64,000 nucleotides of DNA, from contig JAFECJ010000003.1 in the NCBI GenBank assembly GCA_018242205.1, positions 1 through 64,000 on the forward strand. Reading direction: 5' to 3'. This document shows, in pieces, positions 37,216-45,920 of this stretch (positions are counted from its first letter, which is position 1; each line of letters opens with the position of its first letter). Position numbers and translations under genes: made by a program. A model generated the notes under the pieces. It saw only the letters and a program-made list of their open reading frames with translations. It had not been told where the DNA came from and made no database searches. The stretch is from Pseudomonadota bacterium. Lineage in GTDB: Bacteria > Pseudomonadota > Alphaproteobacteria > Rhizobiales > Xanthobacteraceae.

Positions 37216-38811
37216 ATGCCGAGCCCCCGCACCCCCGCCGAGAGCCGCGCCGAAGCGTCGGCGTCCAACCTGAGCGAATGGACCGTTTCGGAACTGTCCG
37301 CTGCGCTCAAGCGCACGGTCGAGGACGCCTATGGCTTCGTGCGGGTGCGCGGCGAGGTCTCGGGCTACCGGGGCCCGTCGCCGTCGGGGCACTGCTATTT
37401 CCGCCTCAAGGACGACCGCGCCGTGATCGAGGGCGTGATCTGGAAGGGTGTGTTTGGCCGGATGCGGGTCAAGCCCGAGGAAGGCCTCGACGTCATCGCC
37501 ACGGGCAAGCTGACGACGTTCCCGGGCTCTTCCAAATACCAGATCGTCATCGACAGTCTCGAGCCCGCCGGCGTCGGCGCGCTGATGAAGCTCCTCGAGG
37601 AGCGCAAGAAGAAGCTTGCCGCCGAGGGCCTGTTCGACGAGGCGCGCAAGCAGCTCTTGCCGTTCCTGCCCGAGGTGATCGGCGTCGTGACGTCGCCGAC
37701 CGGCGCGGTGATCCGCGACATCCTGCATCGGCTGGCCGACCGCTTCCCGCGCCGCGTCCTGGTCTGGCCGGTGCGCGTGCAGGGCGAGCAGTCGGCGGCG
37801 GAAGTCGCCGCCGCCATCGATGGCTTCAATGCGCTCAAGGAAGGCGGCGCCATTCCGCGGCCGGATCTGATCATCGTCGCCCGCGGTGGTGGTTCGCTGG
37901 AAGATCTGTGGTCGTTCAACGAAGAGATCGTGGTGCGGGCGGCGGCCGGCAGCATGATCCCGCTGATCTCGGCGGTCGGCCATGAAACCGATGTGACCTT
38001 GATCGACTTCGCTTCCGACCGCCGCGCGCCGACGCCGACCGCGGCGGCCGAGATGGCGGTGCCGGTGCGTGTCGAGCTGTTGCAGACGCTGAACGGGCTG
38101 GCGTCGCGCAAGCTCGCGAGCCTGCAGCGTGGCATGGAACGGCTGCGCCGCGAACTGACGATGCTGGCGCGCGGCCTGCCGAAGGATATTCTCGCCGAGC
38201 CGCGCCAGTGTCTCGACAGTCTGGCCGAGCGATTACCGCGCGGGCTGCGCGCCAACGCCCAGGTGCATCAGACGCAATATACCCGTGTCGCCACGCGGCT
38301 GGCGCCGCCGCTGCTGATCAACACCTTCGAGCGCCGCAAGGACAAGTACGCGAACCTCAGCCAGCGCCTCAAGGCCGGGCTCGTCGCCAATGCGCAGGCG
38401 CATCAGGCGCGGCTGTTGCGCTATCGCGAGCGCGTCACCGCCTTCGGCGAGCGCGGCCAGCGCGCGACCTTGGCGCTCCTGAAACAGCATCACACCCGCA
38501 TCGAACGCGCCGAGCGCCTGCTTGCGGCTTTCTCTTATCGCGAGGTGCTCAAGCGCGGCTTTGCCCTGGTGCGCGACGACAAAGGCCAGCCGCTGCGCGC
38601 AGCCGCGCAGGTGTCGGCCGGCAGCCGCCTCGATATCGAATTCGCCGACGGCCACATCGCCGCGACCGCCGACGGCGGGCCGGTGGTGGTGGTGCGCGAG
38701 ACCGTCGTCACCGAAACCGCGGTGCTCGAAGTGACGCCGAAGCCGGCGTCGAAGGCGAAGAAGCCGCGCGGCGGCGACGGCGAAGGCGGGCAGGGCAGCT
38801 TGTTTGGGTGA
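37216..38811 (+). CDS. xseA: Exodeoxyribonuclease VII large subunit XseA
   Basis: 531 residues from the ATG at 37216, typical for alphaproteobacteria. The N-terminal OB-fold ('[23 protein letters not shown]') is followed by the catalytic XseA domain ('[17 protein letters not shown]', '[15 protein letters not shown]', '[17 protein letters not shown]', '[14 protein letters not shown]'). A long helical region follows, then a C-terminal '[12 protein letters not shown]' element. With XseB it degrades single-stranded DNA. The final 40 residues are a basic low-complexity tail. The frame is open upstream to 37156, but that part is not conserved-looking. Confidence 0.94.
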   Translation: MPSPRTPAESRAEASASNLSEWTVSELSAALKRTVEDAYGFVRVRGEVSGYRGPSPSGHCYFRLKDDRAVIEGVIWKGVFGRMRVKPEEGLDVIATGKLTTFPGSSKYQIVIDSLEPAGVGALMKLLEERKKKLAAEGLFDEARKQLLPFLPEVIGVVTSPTGAVIRDILHRLADRFPRRVLVWPVRVQGEQSAAEVAAAIDGFNALKEGGAIPRPDLIIVARGGGSLEDLWSFNEEIVVRAAAGSMIPLISAVGHETDVTLIDFASDRRAPTPTAAAEMAVPVRVELLQTLNGLASRKLASLQRGMERLRRELTMLARGLPKDILAEPRQCLDSLAERLPRGLRANAQVHQTQYTRVATRLAPPLLINTFERRKDKYANLSQRLKAGLVANAQAHQARLLRYRERVTAFGERGQRATLALLKQHHTRIERAERLLAAFSYREVLKRGFALVRDDKGQPLRAAAQVSAGSRLDIEFADGHIAATADGGPVVVVRETVVTETAVLEVTPKPASKAKKPRGGDGEGGQGSLFG

Positions 38812-38820
38812 TCTGAAGCC

Positions 38821-38905
38821 GTCATCACCCGCGAAGGCGGGTGATCCAGCAATTGCATCCTTCCCCGAAAGAAAGCGCTGGGTCCCCGCTTTCGCGGGGA
38901 CGACG
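38821..38905. repeat. Palindromic intergenic repeat, type B copy 3
   Basis: 'gtcatcacccgcgaaggcgggtgat' on the left and 'ggtccccgctttcgcggggacgac' on the right are hairpins of the same design as the copies at 28055 and 28567. It fills the gap between the convergent xseA and TonB receptor genes, where it may act as a bidirectional terminator. Confidence 0.85.
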
Positions 38906-38911
38906 CCGAAA

Positions 38912-41104
38912 TCAATACTTCACGCTCGCGAAAACGCGCACATTGGCGCCGGGCATCAGCACTTCGTCCTTGTTGTAGGACGCCGCGTTGCGGATGTCGC
39001 GGTTGAGCAGGTTCGCGCCGCGGATGCCGACGGTGAATTCGCTCACCTCGTCGAAGCGCGGCTGCGGGTTCTTCCAGTTGTAGCTCAGTTCGGCGCGCAG
39101 GTCGTCATAGGAGCCGGTCGTCGTCTCCGCTACCGCCGCTATATCCTTCTGCGCGAAGGCGTGGATGAGTTTGACGCGCGCGAACCAGTTGGCATCGCGC
39201 CAGTAGACGCCACCGCCAACGCGTGCCGGCGGGATGCGCGGCACGTTGGAACCATCGGAGAAGGTGGCGCGCACAACGTCGAACTGATTCTCGATGCCGA
39301 TGAGCCCGGAGCCGAGCGGTGCGATGTCCCACTGGCTCTGGAATTCGCCGCCGCGGAAGGTAGCGTCGTTCTGCGAATAGATCGCTTCGTTGAGTTCGGC
39401 GGCGCCGGTGCAGTCACCGGCCTCGGTACAGGTGTTGCCAGTGAAGCGGCGGTAGATGAAATCCTTGAAGCGGGTGTAGTAGACCGAGGCATCGAAGCGG
39501 AACGGCCCCTTGGCGCGCTTTAGGCCGAGTTCAAGCGACCGCGCCGCCTCGACGCCGAGATTGACGTTGCCCTTGTCGAAGGTGGTGGTGGCATCGTGCA
39601 CGCCGCCGGAGAACAGTTCGGCCGGCTTGGGCGCGCGTTCGACATATTGCGCCGTGAGGCTGGCGGTCAGATCGAGCGGCAGGTCGCGCAGCACGCCGAA
39701 GCTGATGCTCTTCGGCGTGTAGTTGCGCGAGGCGGCGGTCTGCGTCAGCGTGCCGACGGCATCGAAGGTGCGGCCGGTACCGTCGAGCGAGACGCGCTCG
39801 ATGCGGCCGGCGACCTGCAGCCGCGTCATCTCGCTCAACTTCAGTTCGTTGAACATGTAGCCGGCGATGCGATTGTTGATGTTGCGATCCCACAGGCCGA
39901 TGCCGCCGGGCGCTGGCGCGTCGAGCATCTGGTGGCGGCCCTGCACGCCGATCGCGGTGGTGAGCGAGGCAAAGCGCAGATCGAAGGGCGCGAGCTGCGC
40001 CTCGACGCGGCCTTCCTGCTCCTTGTTGATGAAGGTCTGCTGGATGCCGGTGCTGCTGAAGTCGGTCTGGTCGGACAGGCCGATCTCATTGTGCTTGTAG
40101 TCGGTGAAGCCGCCCCAGTAGCGGATGGCGTCGATCGTCGAATTCGGGGCGCGCCATTCGCCCTTCGTCAGGATCTTGGTCTGGTGCGCCTCGATGCGCG
40201 TCTGGTTGCTCTCCGGCTCGGCGCCCGGGATGTGATAGAGCGCGTTGTTCTGTACGATGGCGAGGCCGATGAAGCCGTCGTTGAATAGATACGAACCGCC
40301 GAGCGACTGACCGCTGTTGCGCAGGCCGGAGTTTGGCTGCGTGCCGTTGAAGCCGCCGGGCTGCGTTGCGTTCGGCAGATCGGCCGGATTCGGCGCGGTG
40401 AGATATGGATAAGACGGCACGCGATAGTCGGTGGCGTTGCGGCCGAAGGCATCGGCATGCAGCGCGAAGTGTCCGGCGCCGCCATCGAGCAGCACGGCGC
40501 TGTCGATGCCCTTGTCGACCGAGGAGAAGCCGAAGCGCGCCTCGGCGCCGATGCCGCGCGGCGGCAGCATGGTCGGGATGCGGTTGTTGTCGGCCTCGAC
40601 CACGCCGCCGATCGCCTGCGAGCCGAAGCGCAAGGTGGCCGGGCCGCGGATGACCTCGACGCGCTCGGTGGTCAGCGGATCGACCGGGACGAAGTGATCC
40701 TCGCCGAGATCGGAAGCGCCGTTGGCACCAATGCCGTTTTCCTGGATGCGGACGCGGTTGACGTCGAGGCCGCGGATGATCGGCCGGCTCGAGGCGCCGG
40801 GCGCGAATTGCGAGCCGGTGATGCCGGGCTTGTCGAACAGCAGGTCGCCGAGGGTCGCTGCGCCGCTGCGCCGCAATTCCTGTGACGGCACGACGGTGAC
40901 GGTGGCGAACTGGTCGGTCACGACGGGCAGGGTGCCCTGCAGCGTGTCGCCGCCCGCCGCGGGTGTCGTATCGCGCTGGATCGGGCTGGGCGCCGTCACG
41001 GTGACCTGCGGCAGCGTCACGGTCTGCGCCAGCGCCGGGGCGGCGGCGGTGAGGGCGGAAAAAGACATAGCGAGCCGCAAGCTGCGGCGGGACCGAAGCG
41101 ACAT
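38912..41104 (-). CDS. TonB-dependent outer-membrane receptor, ZnuD-like
   Basis: 730 residues. Signal peptide (1-26, ending 'APALAQ'), then plug domain about 60-170 ('LGDLLFDKPGITGSQF', 'RPIIRGLDVNRVRIQENGIG', 'VDPLTTERVEVIRGPATLRF', 'GSQAIGGVV'), then a 22-strand-type barrel ending in 'VRVFASVKY'. The plug composition ('DHFVPVDPLTTERVEVIRG') is that of ZnuD-type receptors. The decisive context is a perfect Zur-type palindrome 49 bases upstream of the ATG, so zinc (or a zinc chelate) is the likely cargo and expression should rise under zinc starvation. No periplasmic zinc-binding gene is adjacent. A siderophore or copper cargo is the alternative. Confidence 0.9.
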   Translation of the reverse strand: MSLRSRRSLRLAMSFSALTAAAPALAQTVTLPQVTVTAPSPIQRDTTPAAGGDTLQGTLPVVTDQFATVTVVPSQELRRSGAATLGDLLFDKPGITGSQFAPGASSRPIIRGLDVNRVRIQENGIGANGASDLGEDHFVPVDPLTTERVEVIRGPATLRFGSQAIGGVVEADNNRIPTMLPPRGIGAEARFGFSSVDKGIDSAVLLDGGAGHFALHADAFGRNATDYRVPSYPYLTAPNPADLPNATQPGGFNGTQPNSGLRNSGQSLGGSYLFNDGFIGLAIVQNNALYHIPGAEPESNQTRIEAHQTKILTKGEWRAPNSTIDAIRYWGGFTDYKHNEIGLSDQTDFSSTGIQQTFINKEQEGRVEAQLAPFDLRFASLTTAIGVQGRHQMLDAPAPGGIGLWDRNINNRIAGYMFNELKLSEMTRLQVAGRIERVSLDGTGRTFDAVGTLTQTAASRNYTPKSISFGVLRDLPLDLTASLTAQYVERAPKPAELFSGGVHDATTTFDKGNVNLGVEAARSLELGLKRAKGPFRFDASVYYTRFKDFIYRRFTGNTCTEAGDCTGAAELNEAIYSQNDATFRGGEFQSQWDIAPLGSGLIGIENQFDVVRATFSDGSNVPRIPPARVGGGVYWRDANWFARVKLIHAFAQKDIAAVAETTTGSYDDLRAELSYNWKNPQPRFDEVSEFTVGIRGANLLNRDIRNAASYNKDEVLMPGANVRVFASVKY

Positions 41105-41152
41105 GAAGTACCCCGAGAATGCGAGCGGACGAGCATCGTCGTCCGGATCAGG

Positions 41153-41171
41153 AATGTTATATTATAACATT
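41153..41171. promoter_or_regulatory. Zur-type operator upstream of the TonB receptor
   Basis: Perfect 9-1-9 palindrome 'aatgttata-t-tataacatt'. It matches the known Zur box core (TGTTATAnTATAACA, as in E. coli and alphaproteobacteria) at every position. Located 49 bases upstream of the receptor start, overlapping where its promoter should be. Repression by zinc-loaded Zur is the expected mode. Confidence 0.88.
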
Positions 41172-41330
41172 ACATCAATCGTACGAAGTCAAGCGGGGCC
41201 CGGGATAAATCGGGCATCGCGCATCGAGGTCCGCGGCCACCGCTCGCGCAGCGGAGACGGGTTTCGCTCAGGCGAGCGAGGCATTATGTTCGAGAGGTCG
41301 CGTCGCCAGATCGCGTCGCCTTGCGGAGAA

Positions 41331-41561
41331 ATGCCCGTGCTCAACCGTTTCGATCCCAGTCAGCCTTCGGGCGGAGAGGCCGAGGTCAAATACCTCGATG
41401 GCGATTTTCGCGTGGTGCGGCCGGGCAATTTCGTGCGCTGCGCGGTGACCGGCGCGCCGATTGCGCTCGACGAACTGAAATACTGGAGCGTCGACCGCCA
41501 GGAGGCTTATGTCTCGCCCGAGGCGGTGCTGGAGCGCTACCGCAACGGGCCAAGGCCGTAA
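41331..41561 (+). CDS. DUF2093 family protein
   Basis: 76 residues from the ATG at 41331, which follows 'gcggaga'. The DUF2093 core is clear: 'GEAEVKYLDGDFRVVRPGNF', 'VRCAVTGAPIALDELKYWSV' and 'RQEAYVSPEAVLERY'. One conserved CxVTG cysteine is present, with no second CxxC, so zinc binding is uncertain. Widespread small alphaproteobacterial protein of unknown function. Convergent with lpxK, four bases between stops. Confidence 0.88.
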   Translation: MPVLNRFDPSQPSGGEAEVKYLDGDFRVVRPGNFVRCAVTGAPIALDELKYWSVDRQEAYVSPEAVLERYRNGPRP

Positions 41562-41565
41562 TCGC

Positions 41566-42555
41566 TCACGCGATCGCGCGGCTGAGCAATCCGCGCAATG
41601 CTTCCTTTTCCTCCACCACCATCGTCACCGGCAGGACATGCGCCTTGGCCGCGAGCGCGGCAAGCGCCGGATCGCCGGTCATGCGGGCGTGATCCTTTTC
41701 GGTTGTGATGAGCGCCAGCGCGTCGTGCTCGGCCGCCATCACCAGTTCGGCGGCTTCCTCGGCATTGAAACGGTGATGATCGGCGAAGGGGCGGCGTTGC
41801 GCGATCGCAATGCCGGCGGCCTCGACCGTGGCGAAGAACTTGTCCGGATCGCCGATGCCGGCGAAGGCCAGCACCGGGCGCTGGCGCAGCGCGGTGACGG
41901 CGGCCTCATCCGGTATCAGCCGGCCATGAAGCACCGGGCGCGGCGCAGCTCGGGCAATGACATCACGCGCACCGGCATCGTTGCCGACGACAAGCAGCGC
42001 GTCGCAGCGCGCCATCTGCGCGTCGAGAGGCGCGCGCAAGGGGCCGGCGGGAAACACTTCGCCATTGCCGATGCCGCGGCGGCTATCGACGACGGCAATG
42101 GTCAGCGATTTGACCAGCGAGGCATTCTGCAAACCATCGTCCATGATGATGGCGGCGGCGCCTTTCGATTTGGCGAAAGCCGCGCCTTCGACTCGGTTGC
42201 GCGCCACCACGGTCGGCCCCGCGCGCGCCAGCAGCAAGGCCTCGTCGCCGACCTGCGCCGCGCTGTCATTGTCGGGATCGACCAGATGCGGGCCTTCGAT
42301 CGAGCCGCCATAGCCGCGCGTCAGGCAGAACGGCGCCTTGCCGAGATCGCGCAGCATGGCGACCAGCGTCAATGCGGTCGGGGTCTTGCCGGTGCCGCCG
42401 AGGGTGAAATTGCCGACGCAGATGACGGGAATGCCGGCGAGCACGCCTCGCTTGCCCATGCGCCGGGTCGCGATCGAACCGTAAGCCAGTCCCAGCGGCG
42501 CCAGCAGGCTCGACGCGAGCCCCGGCCGGCGCCACCAGAAGGCCGGCTCACGCAT
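41566..42555 (-). CDS. lpxK: Tetraacyldisaccharide 4'-kinase LpxK
   Basis: 329-residue inner-membrane-associated kinase that adds the 4'-phosphate to lipid A precursor. The N-terminal hydrophobic helix is followed by the Walker A 'GNFTLGGTGKTPTAL' (residues 49-63), then 'LTRGYGG', 'GDEALLLARAGPTVVARNRV' and 'IIMDDGLQNASL', where a D/H-type catalytic region is expected. The start overlaps the waaA stop by eight bases, so both are co-translated. Last gene of the minus-strand lipid A operon. Confidence 0.94.
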   Translation of the reverse strand: MREPAFWWRRPGLASSLLAPLGLAYGSIATRRMGKRGVLAGIPVICVGNFTLGGTGKTPTALTLVAMLRDLGKAPFCLTRGYGGSIEGPHLVDPDNDSAAQVGDEALLLARAGPTVVARNRVEGAAFAKSKGAAAIIMDDGLQNASLVKSLTIAVVDSRRGIGNGEVFPAGPLRAPLDAQMARCDALLVVGNDAGARDVIARAAPRPVLHGRLIPDEAAVTALRQRPVLAFAGIGDPDKFFATVEAAGIAIAQRRPFADHHRFNAEEAAELVMAAEHDALALITTEKDHARMTGDPALAALAAKAHVLPVTMVVEEKEALRGLLSRAIA

Positions 42556-43858
42556 GATCGCCTCGCTGACGCAACATGATCAGGTGCATCATATAAGGAT
42601 CGAGCGATTGCAGCGTGCGCGCAAGGGCGCCGCCCAGCGAATCGACGGTCTTACGCGCCGCGCCGGCGACGCCGTCACGCGTCGCCGCGCTCGACAGCAT
42701 GGCGGCGAAGGCAGCGGTCAGGCGGTCGATGTCTTCCACAAGTTCGGCGCCATGGGCGCCGTCGAGGGCGTCGTAGATGTCGGCGAAATTCCAGACATGC
42801 GGTCCGTGCAGGATCGCGGCCCCCAGCTTGGCCGGCTCGATCGGGTTCTGGCCGCCGTGCTCGACCAGCGAGCCGCCGACGAACACGGCGAGCGCCAGCC
42901 GGTAGATCAGGCCAAGTTCGCCCATCGTGTCGGCGACGTAGATGTCGGTATCGCGGGCGATCGGCTCGCCGCGCGAGCGCAGCGCCGCCTTGAGGCCGGC
43001 CTGCTGCGCGAGTTGAACGATCTCGTCGCCGCGTTCGGGATGACGCGGCGCGATCACGGTCAGCAGGCCACGGAAATTGCCGCGCAGGCGCCGATGCGCT
43101 TCGATCATCAGCGCGTCCTCGCCGGGATGCGTCGACGCGGCGGCGATCATCGGCCGACTGCCGATGGCGTCGCCGAAGGCCTGAAGCTTGGTGGCGTCGG
43201 CCGACGGCGCCGGCACGTCCAGCTTGAGGTTGCCGGTGGTGACGACGCGCGGCGCGCCGAGTTCGGTCAGCCGCCAGGCGTCCGCCGGCGTGCCGGCAAG
43301 GCAGAGATCGAATCGGCGCAGCAGGTTTGCGATCGTGCGCGGCAGCTTGCGCCAACTGTTGAACGAACTCTCCGACATGCGACCGTTGATCAGGATCATC
43401 GGCACGCCGCGGCGCGACGTCTCGATCATCATGTTCGGCCACAAATCCGATTCGATCAGCAGCACCAGATCGGGCTGCCAGCGGTCAAGAAAGCGGCGCA
43501 CGAAGGACGGCGTGTCGAGCGGTACGAACTGGTGGATGACGCCCGGCGGCAGCCGGCGCTCCGCCATCTCGCTTGACGTCACCGTGCCGGAGGTGACCAG
43601 GACATTCACGTGTTGCCCGGCGATGCGCTCGATCAACGGCATGGCGCTCAGCAGTTCACCGACGCTGGCGCCATGCAGCCAGACCAACGGTCCATCCGGC
43701 CGCGCGTCGTAGCTGCGCCCGTAACGCTCGCCGAGACGCGAGGCGACTTCCTTGCCGCGCTTCAGCCGGCGCGCCAGCAAGAGCGGCGCCAGCGGCATGA
43801 CCAGCCGCGACAGCAGCCGGTAGGCGTGCAGCGTCAACGTGAGCGGCGCGTCGCTCAT
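42548..43858 (-). CDS. waaA: 3-deoxy-D-manno-octulosonic acid (Kdo) transferase WaaA
   Basis: 436-residue GT30 enzyme, membrane-anchored at the N-terminus ('LSRLVMPLAPLLLARRL'). It adds Kdo to lipid A. Family motifs: 'WLHGASVGELLSAMPLI' with the catalytic Glu, 'PLDTPSFVRRFLDRWQPDLV', 'ESDLWPNMM', 'INGRMSESSFNSWRKL', 'AASTHPGEDALMIEA', 'RHPERGDEI' and 'GGSLVEHGGQNPIEPAKLGA'. Overlaps both neighbours by a few bases. Confidence 0.95.
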   Translation of the reverse strand: MSDAPLTLTLHAYRLLSRLVMPLAPLLLARRLKRGKEVASRLGERYGRSYDARPDGPLVWLHGASVGELLSAMPLIERIAGQHVNVLVTSGTVTSSEMAERRLPPGVIHQFVPLDTPSFVRRFLDRWQPDLVLLIESDLWPNMMIETSRRGVPMILINGRMSESSFNSWRKLPRTIANLLRRFDLCLAGTPADAWRLTELGAPRVVTTGNLKLDVPAPSADATKLQAFGDAIGSRPMIAAASTHPGEDALMIEAHRRLRGNFRGLLTVIAPRHPERGDEIVQLAQQAGLKAALRSRGEPIARDTDIYVADTMGELGLIYRLALAVFVGGSLVEHGGQNPIEPAKLGAAILHGPHVWNFADIYDALDGAHGAELVEDIDRLTAAFAAMLSSAATRDGVAGAARKTVDSLGGALARTLQSLDPYMMHLIMLRQRGDHA

Positions 43859-44592
43859 GCAGCGGCCTTTCCGCTGACGGCGTCAGGGACTTTCACCTTG
43901 CCGTCGGCGATGGCGTAAGCGCGGGCGGTCATGTCGTTGAGTGCGGCTTCGACTTCCTGGCGCTTGGCTTCGAGCGTCACGGCGTCGGCGTCGCGCGGCA
44001 CCAGGAACGGGCCGCAGCCGCAGAATGCCACGCGCGAGAACGGCAGGTTGATGGCGCTCTTGTCCCAGTTGTCGAGCTCGATGCGCCGGCTCGAGGCGAG
44101 GGCGATCGGGTAGATCGGCCGGCCGGAATGCTGCGCCAGCTTGATGACGCCCATGCCGCAGACGCGCGACACTTTCGGTACGTCGGCCGTGAGCGCGACG
44201 TTGAAGCCTTGCTCGAGCGCGTCGAGCATGGCGGTGAAGCCTGCCGCGCCGCCCTTGCGATGGAATTCGCCGTTATGCGCACCGGAGCCGCGGATGGTGT
44301 CGATGCCGAGTTTCTCGGCGGCGCGCGCATTGATTTCACCGTCACGATGCCGTGAGATCAGAACCTTGGTGCGATGGCTGTCGTGGTTGCGCTTGATGAA
44401 CGGCGCGAGGAAGTGCTGACCGTGCCAGAAGGCGATGATCGCCGGCATCTGCACTTCCTCATACATGTGAGGCGGGTCGCAGATGAGACGGCTGGTTTTC
44501 CACACCAGCCGCAGGTAATTCGCGGCGAGCGAGCCGGCGGCAGACTGGAATGCGGCCGATGCGACGATCCGCTTCATCAATGGCATCGGCAC
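43855..44592 (-). CDS. DUF374 family acyltransferase-like protein
   Basis: 245 residues of the DUF374/LPLAT family. The acyltransferase-type motif appears as 'AIIAFWHGQHFLAPFIKRN' (the H-x-x-x-x-D motif is modified to HGQHFLAP), then 'ISRHRDGEINARAAEKLGI', 'GSGAHNGEFHRKGGAAGF', 'VALTADVPKVSRVCGMGVIK' and 'SGRPIYPIALA'. Family position next to waaA implies a role in lipid A or core assembly, probably transfer of an acyl chain, but the chemistry is not proven. 4-base overlap with waaA. The start could be 44592 or the ATG two codons later. Confidence 0.87.
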   Translation of the reverse strand: MPMPLMKRIVASAAFQSAAGSLAANYLRLVWKTSRLICDPPHMYEEVQMPAIIAFWHGQHFLAPFIKRNHDSHRTKVLISRHRDGEINARAAEKLGIDTIRGSGAHNGEFHRKGGAAGFTAMLDALEQGFNVALTADVPKVSRVCGMGVIKLAQHSGRPIYPIALASSRRIELDNWDKSAINLPFSRVAFCGCGPFLVPRDADAVTLEAKRQEVEAALNDMTARAYAIADGKVKVPDAVSGKAAA

Positions 44593-44628
44593 TCACTCTT
44601 CGTCAGCTTGGTAAAGCGTTTTGTCCGG

Positions 44629-44791
44629 TAGTGCCGCCGATTTGAAGTTCCTGCACCATCTGCGGCAACTTCCGTCAGGAACTTCAAATCGAAAAGCGGC
44701 ACTAGAATCATAGCTTTGCTAGTGCCCTTTGCTTTCCGAAATTCGTTAGAAAGGTTGCGGCCATGTGTCACGAATTTCGGAAAGCGGGCAC
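44629..44791. repeat. Triple-hairpin element
   Basis: Left hairpin: 'tagtgccgc'+'cgatttgaagttcctg' (44629-44653) pairs with 'caggaacttcaaatcg' (44676-44691) and 'gcggcacta' (44696-44704), interrupted only by four A residues. Right hairpin: 'gtgccc' and 'gctttccgaaattcg' (44722-44745) pair with 44771-44791, interrupted by three T residues. A third hairpin, 'ggcactag' (44698-44705) / 'ctagtgcc' (44719-44726), shares bases with both, so the structures are mutually exclusive. The element fills the gap between DUF4170 and DUF374. Confidence 0.9.
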
Positions 44792-44797
44792 GAGCCG

Positions 44798-45043
44798 TCA
44801 CTTCTTGTCCGGATGTTCCGGATCGAGCAAGCGGTGCATGTGCACAATGAAATACCGCATCTGCGCGTTGTCGACGGTCTGCTGCGCCTTGGCCTTCCAC
44901 ACGGCATAGGCGGAGGCATAGTTCGGATAGACGCCGACCAGGTCGACCTTGTCCAGATCCTTGAATTCGACGCCGTCCAGGCTGGTCAGTTCGCCGCCGA
45001 TGACCAGATGCAGCAGTTGCTTGGCGGGTTGCGCAGACATCAA
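44798..45043 (-). CDS. DUF4170 family protein
   Basis: 81 residues. Matches the pattern of DUF4170: 'QLLHLVIGGELTSLDG', 'FKDLDKVDLVGVYPNYASAY', 'AVWKAKAQQTVDNAQMRYFI' and 'HMHRLLDPE'. Small cytoplasmic protein of unknown function found in alphaproteobacteria beside lipid A genes. Separated from the downstream DUF374 gene by the triple-hairpin element. Confidence 0.88.
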   Translation of the reverse strand: MMSAQPAKQLLHLVIGGELTSLDGVEFKDLDKVDLVGVYPNYASAYAVWKAKAQQTVDNAQMRYFIVHMHRLLDPEHPDKK

Positions 45044-45104
45044 TCGTTCCTTCGGGAAGTCCCGGCGTTGGACGTAAAATACCGCAGAGCGAGGAAGCCC
45101 CGTT

Positions 45105-45920
45105 CTACGCGAATTCGGGCAGGCGATCGCGCATCAAGTCGATGAGCGTACCATGGCGGGCGGGACCGGCCGCGATCAAGGCGCCGTGGTCGGTTTTTGG
45201 CTGATTATACCGCAGGCCCCGGCCGGCAACATCGGTCAGAACGCCGCCGGCTTCGTGCACCAAAAGATCGGCGGCGGCAAGGTCCCAGTCGTGGCTACCG
45301 GGTGTGGACAACGCCGCCTCGAACGCGCCCTCGGCGACCCGGGTCAGGCGCAGGGCCAGCGAGAACACCTTGTCCTGCGGCCGGGTCTCCGGCGTCAGCG
45401 CGGTGATGCGGTCGAGCACGCGCTTCGGGCCGGCCAGCCGGGCGCCGCTCAGGCCGGCGCCGGGGCTGACGGCGATCGGCACCGCGTTGCGCGTGGCGCC
45501 GCGACCGGCGACGGCGAGGAACATTTCATCCGTCACCGGCGCGTAAAGTGCCGCGAGTTGTGGCCGGCCGGCTGTCACCAGCGCCACCGACACGGTCCAG
45601 TCGTGGCGGTGTGTGATGTAGGCGCGCGTGCCGTCGATCGGATCGACGATCCAAACCGTATCCATGGCGCGTGCCGCCGGCTCGTCCTCGGTTTCTTCCG
45701 ACAGCCAGCCGGCTGCCGGCGCCAATGCACCGAGCCGCGCGCGCAGGAAATTGTTGACGGCGATGTCGCCCTCGCTCACCGGCGAATTGTCGTGACCCTT
45801 GGTCCAGCGCTTGAACTCGCCGCGCGCGGTTTCGCGGGCGATCTGGCCCGCCTCGCGCATGATCAGTTCGAGCGGCGCACGCAGCGCAGCAGCGTCGCTG
45901 GCGATGTCATTGACCGGCAA
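45105..45920 (-). CDS. Inositol-monophosphatase-fold phosphatase, CysQ-type
   Basis: 271 residues of the lithium-sensitive phosphatase family. Metal-site motifs: 'WLSEETEDEPAARAMDTVWI' (the E-E of the first motif) and 'VDPIDGTRAYITHRHDW', then 'HDWDLAAADLLVHEAGGVLT' near the C-terminus with the third Asp. CysQ members hydrolyse 3'-phosphoadenosine 5'-phosphate; inositol monophosphatase or histidinol phosphatase are the alternatives. Overlaps pmbA by 14 bases, so it is co-translated. Confidence 0.87.
   Translation of the reverse strand: MPVNDIASDAAALRAPLELIMREAGQIARETARGEFKRWTKGHDNSPVSEGDIAVNNFLRARLGALAPAAGWLSEETEDEPAARAMDTVWIVDPIDGTRAYITHRHDWTVSVALVTAGRPQLAALYAPVTDEMFLAVAGRGATRNAVPIAVSPGAGLSGARLAGPKRVLDRITALTPETRPQDKVFSLALRLTRVAEGAFEAALSTPGSHDWDLAAADLLVHEAGGVLTDVAGRGLRYNQPKTDHGALIAAGPARHGTLIDLMRDRLPEFA

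Noticed and set aside
36858..37316. Longer version of the zinc-ribbon gene
   Set aside because: Would overlap the start of divergent xseA; the ATG at 37106 has an SD-like sequence and begins the compact zinc-ribbon protein.
41105..41330. A second gene or regulatory RNA between the TonB receptor and DUF2093
   Set aside because: Apart from the Zur-type palindrome I see no conserved structure; a riboswitch such as cobalamin would need a longer leader with recognisable boxes.
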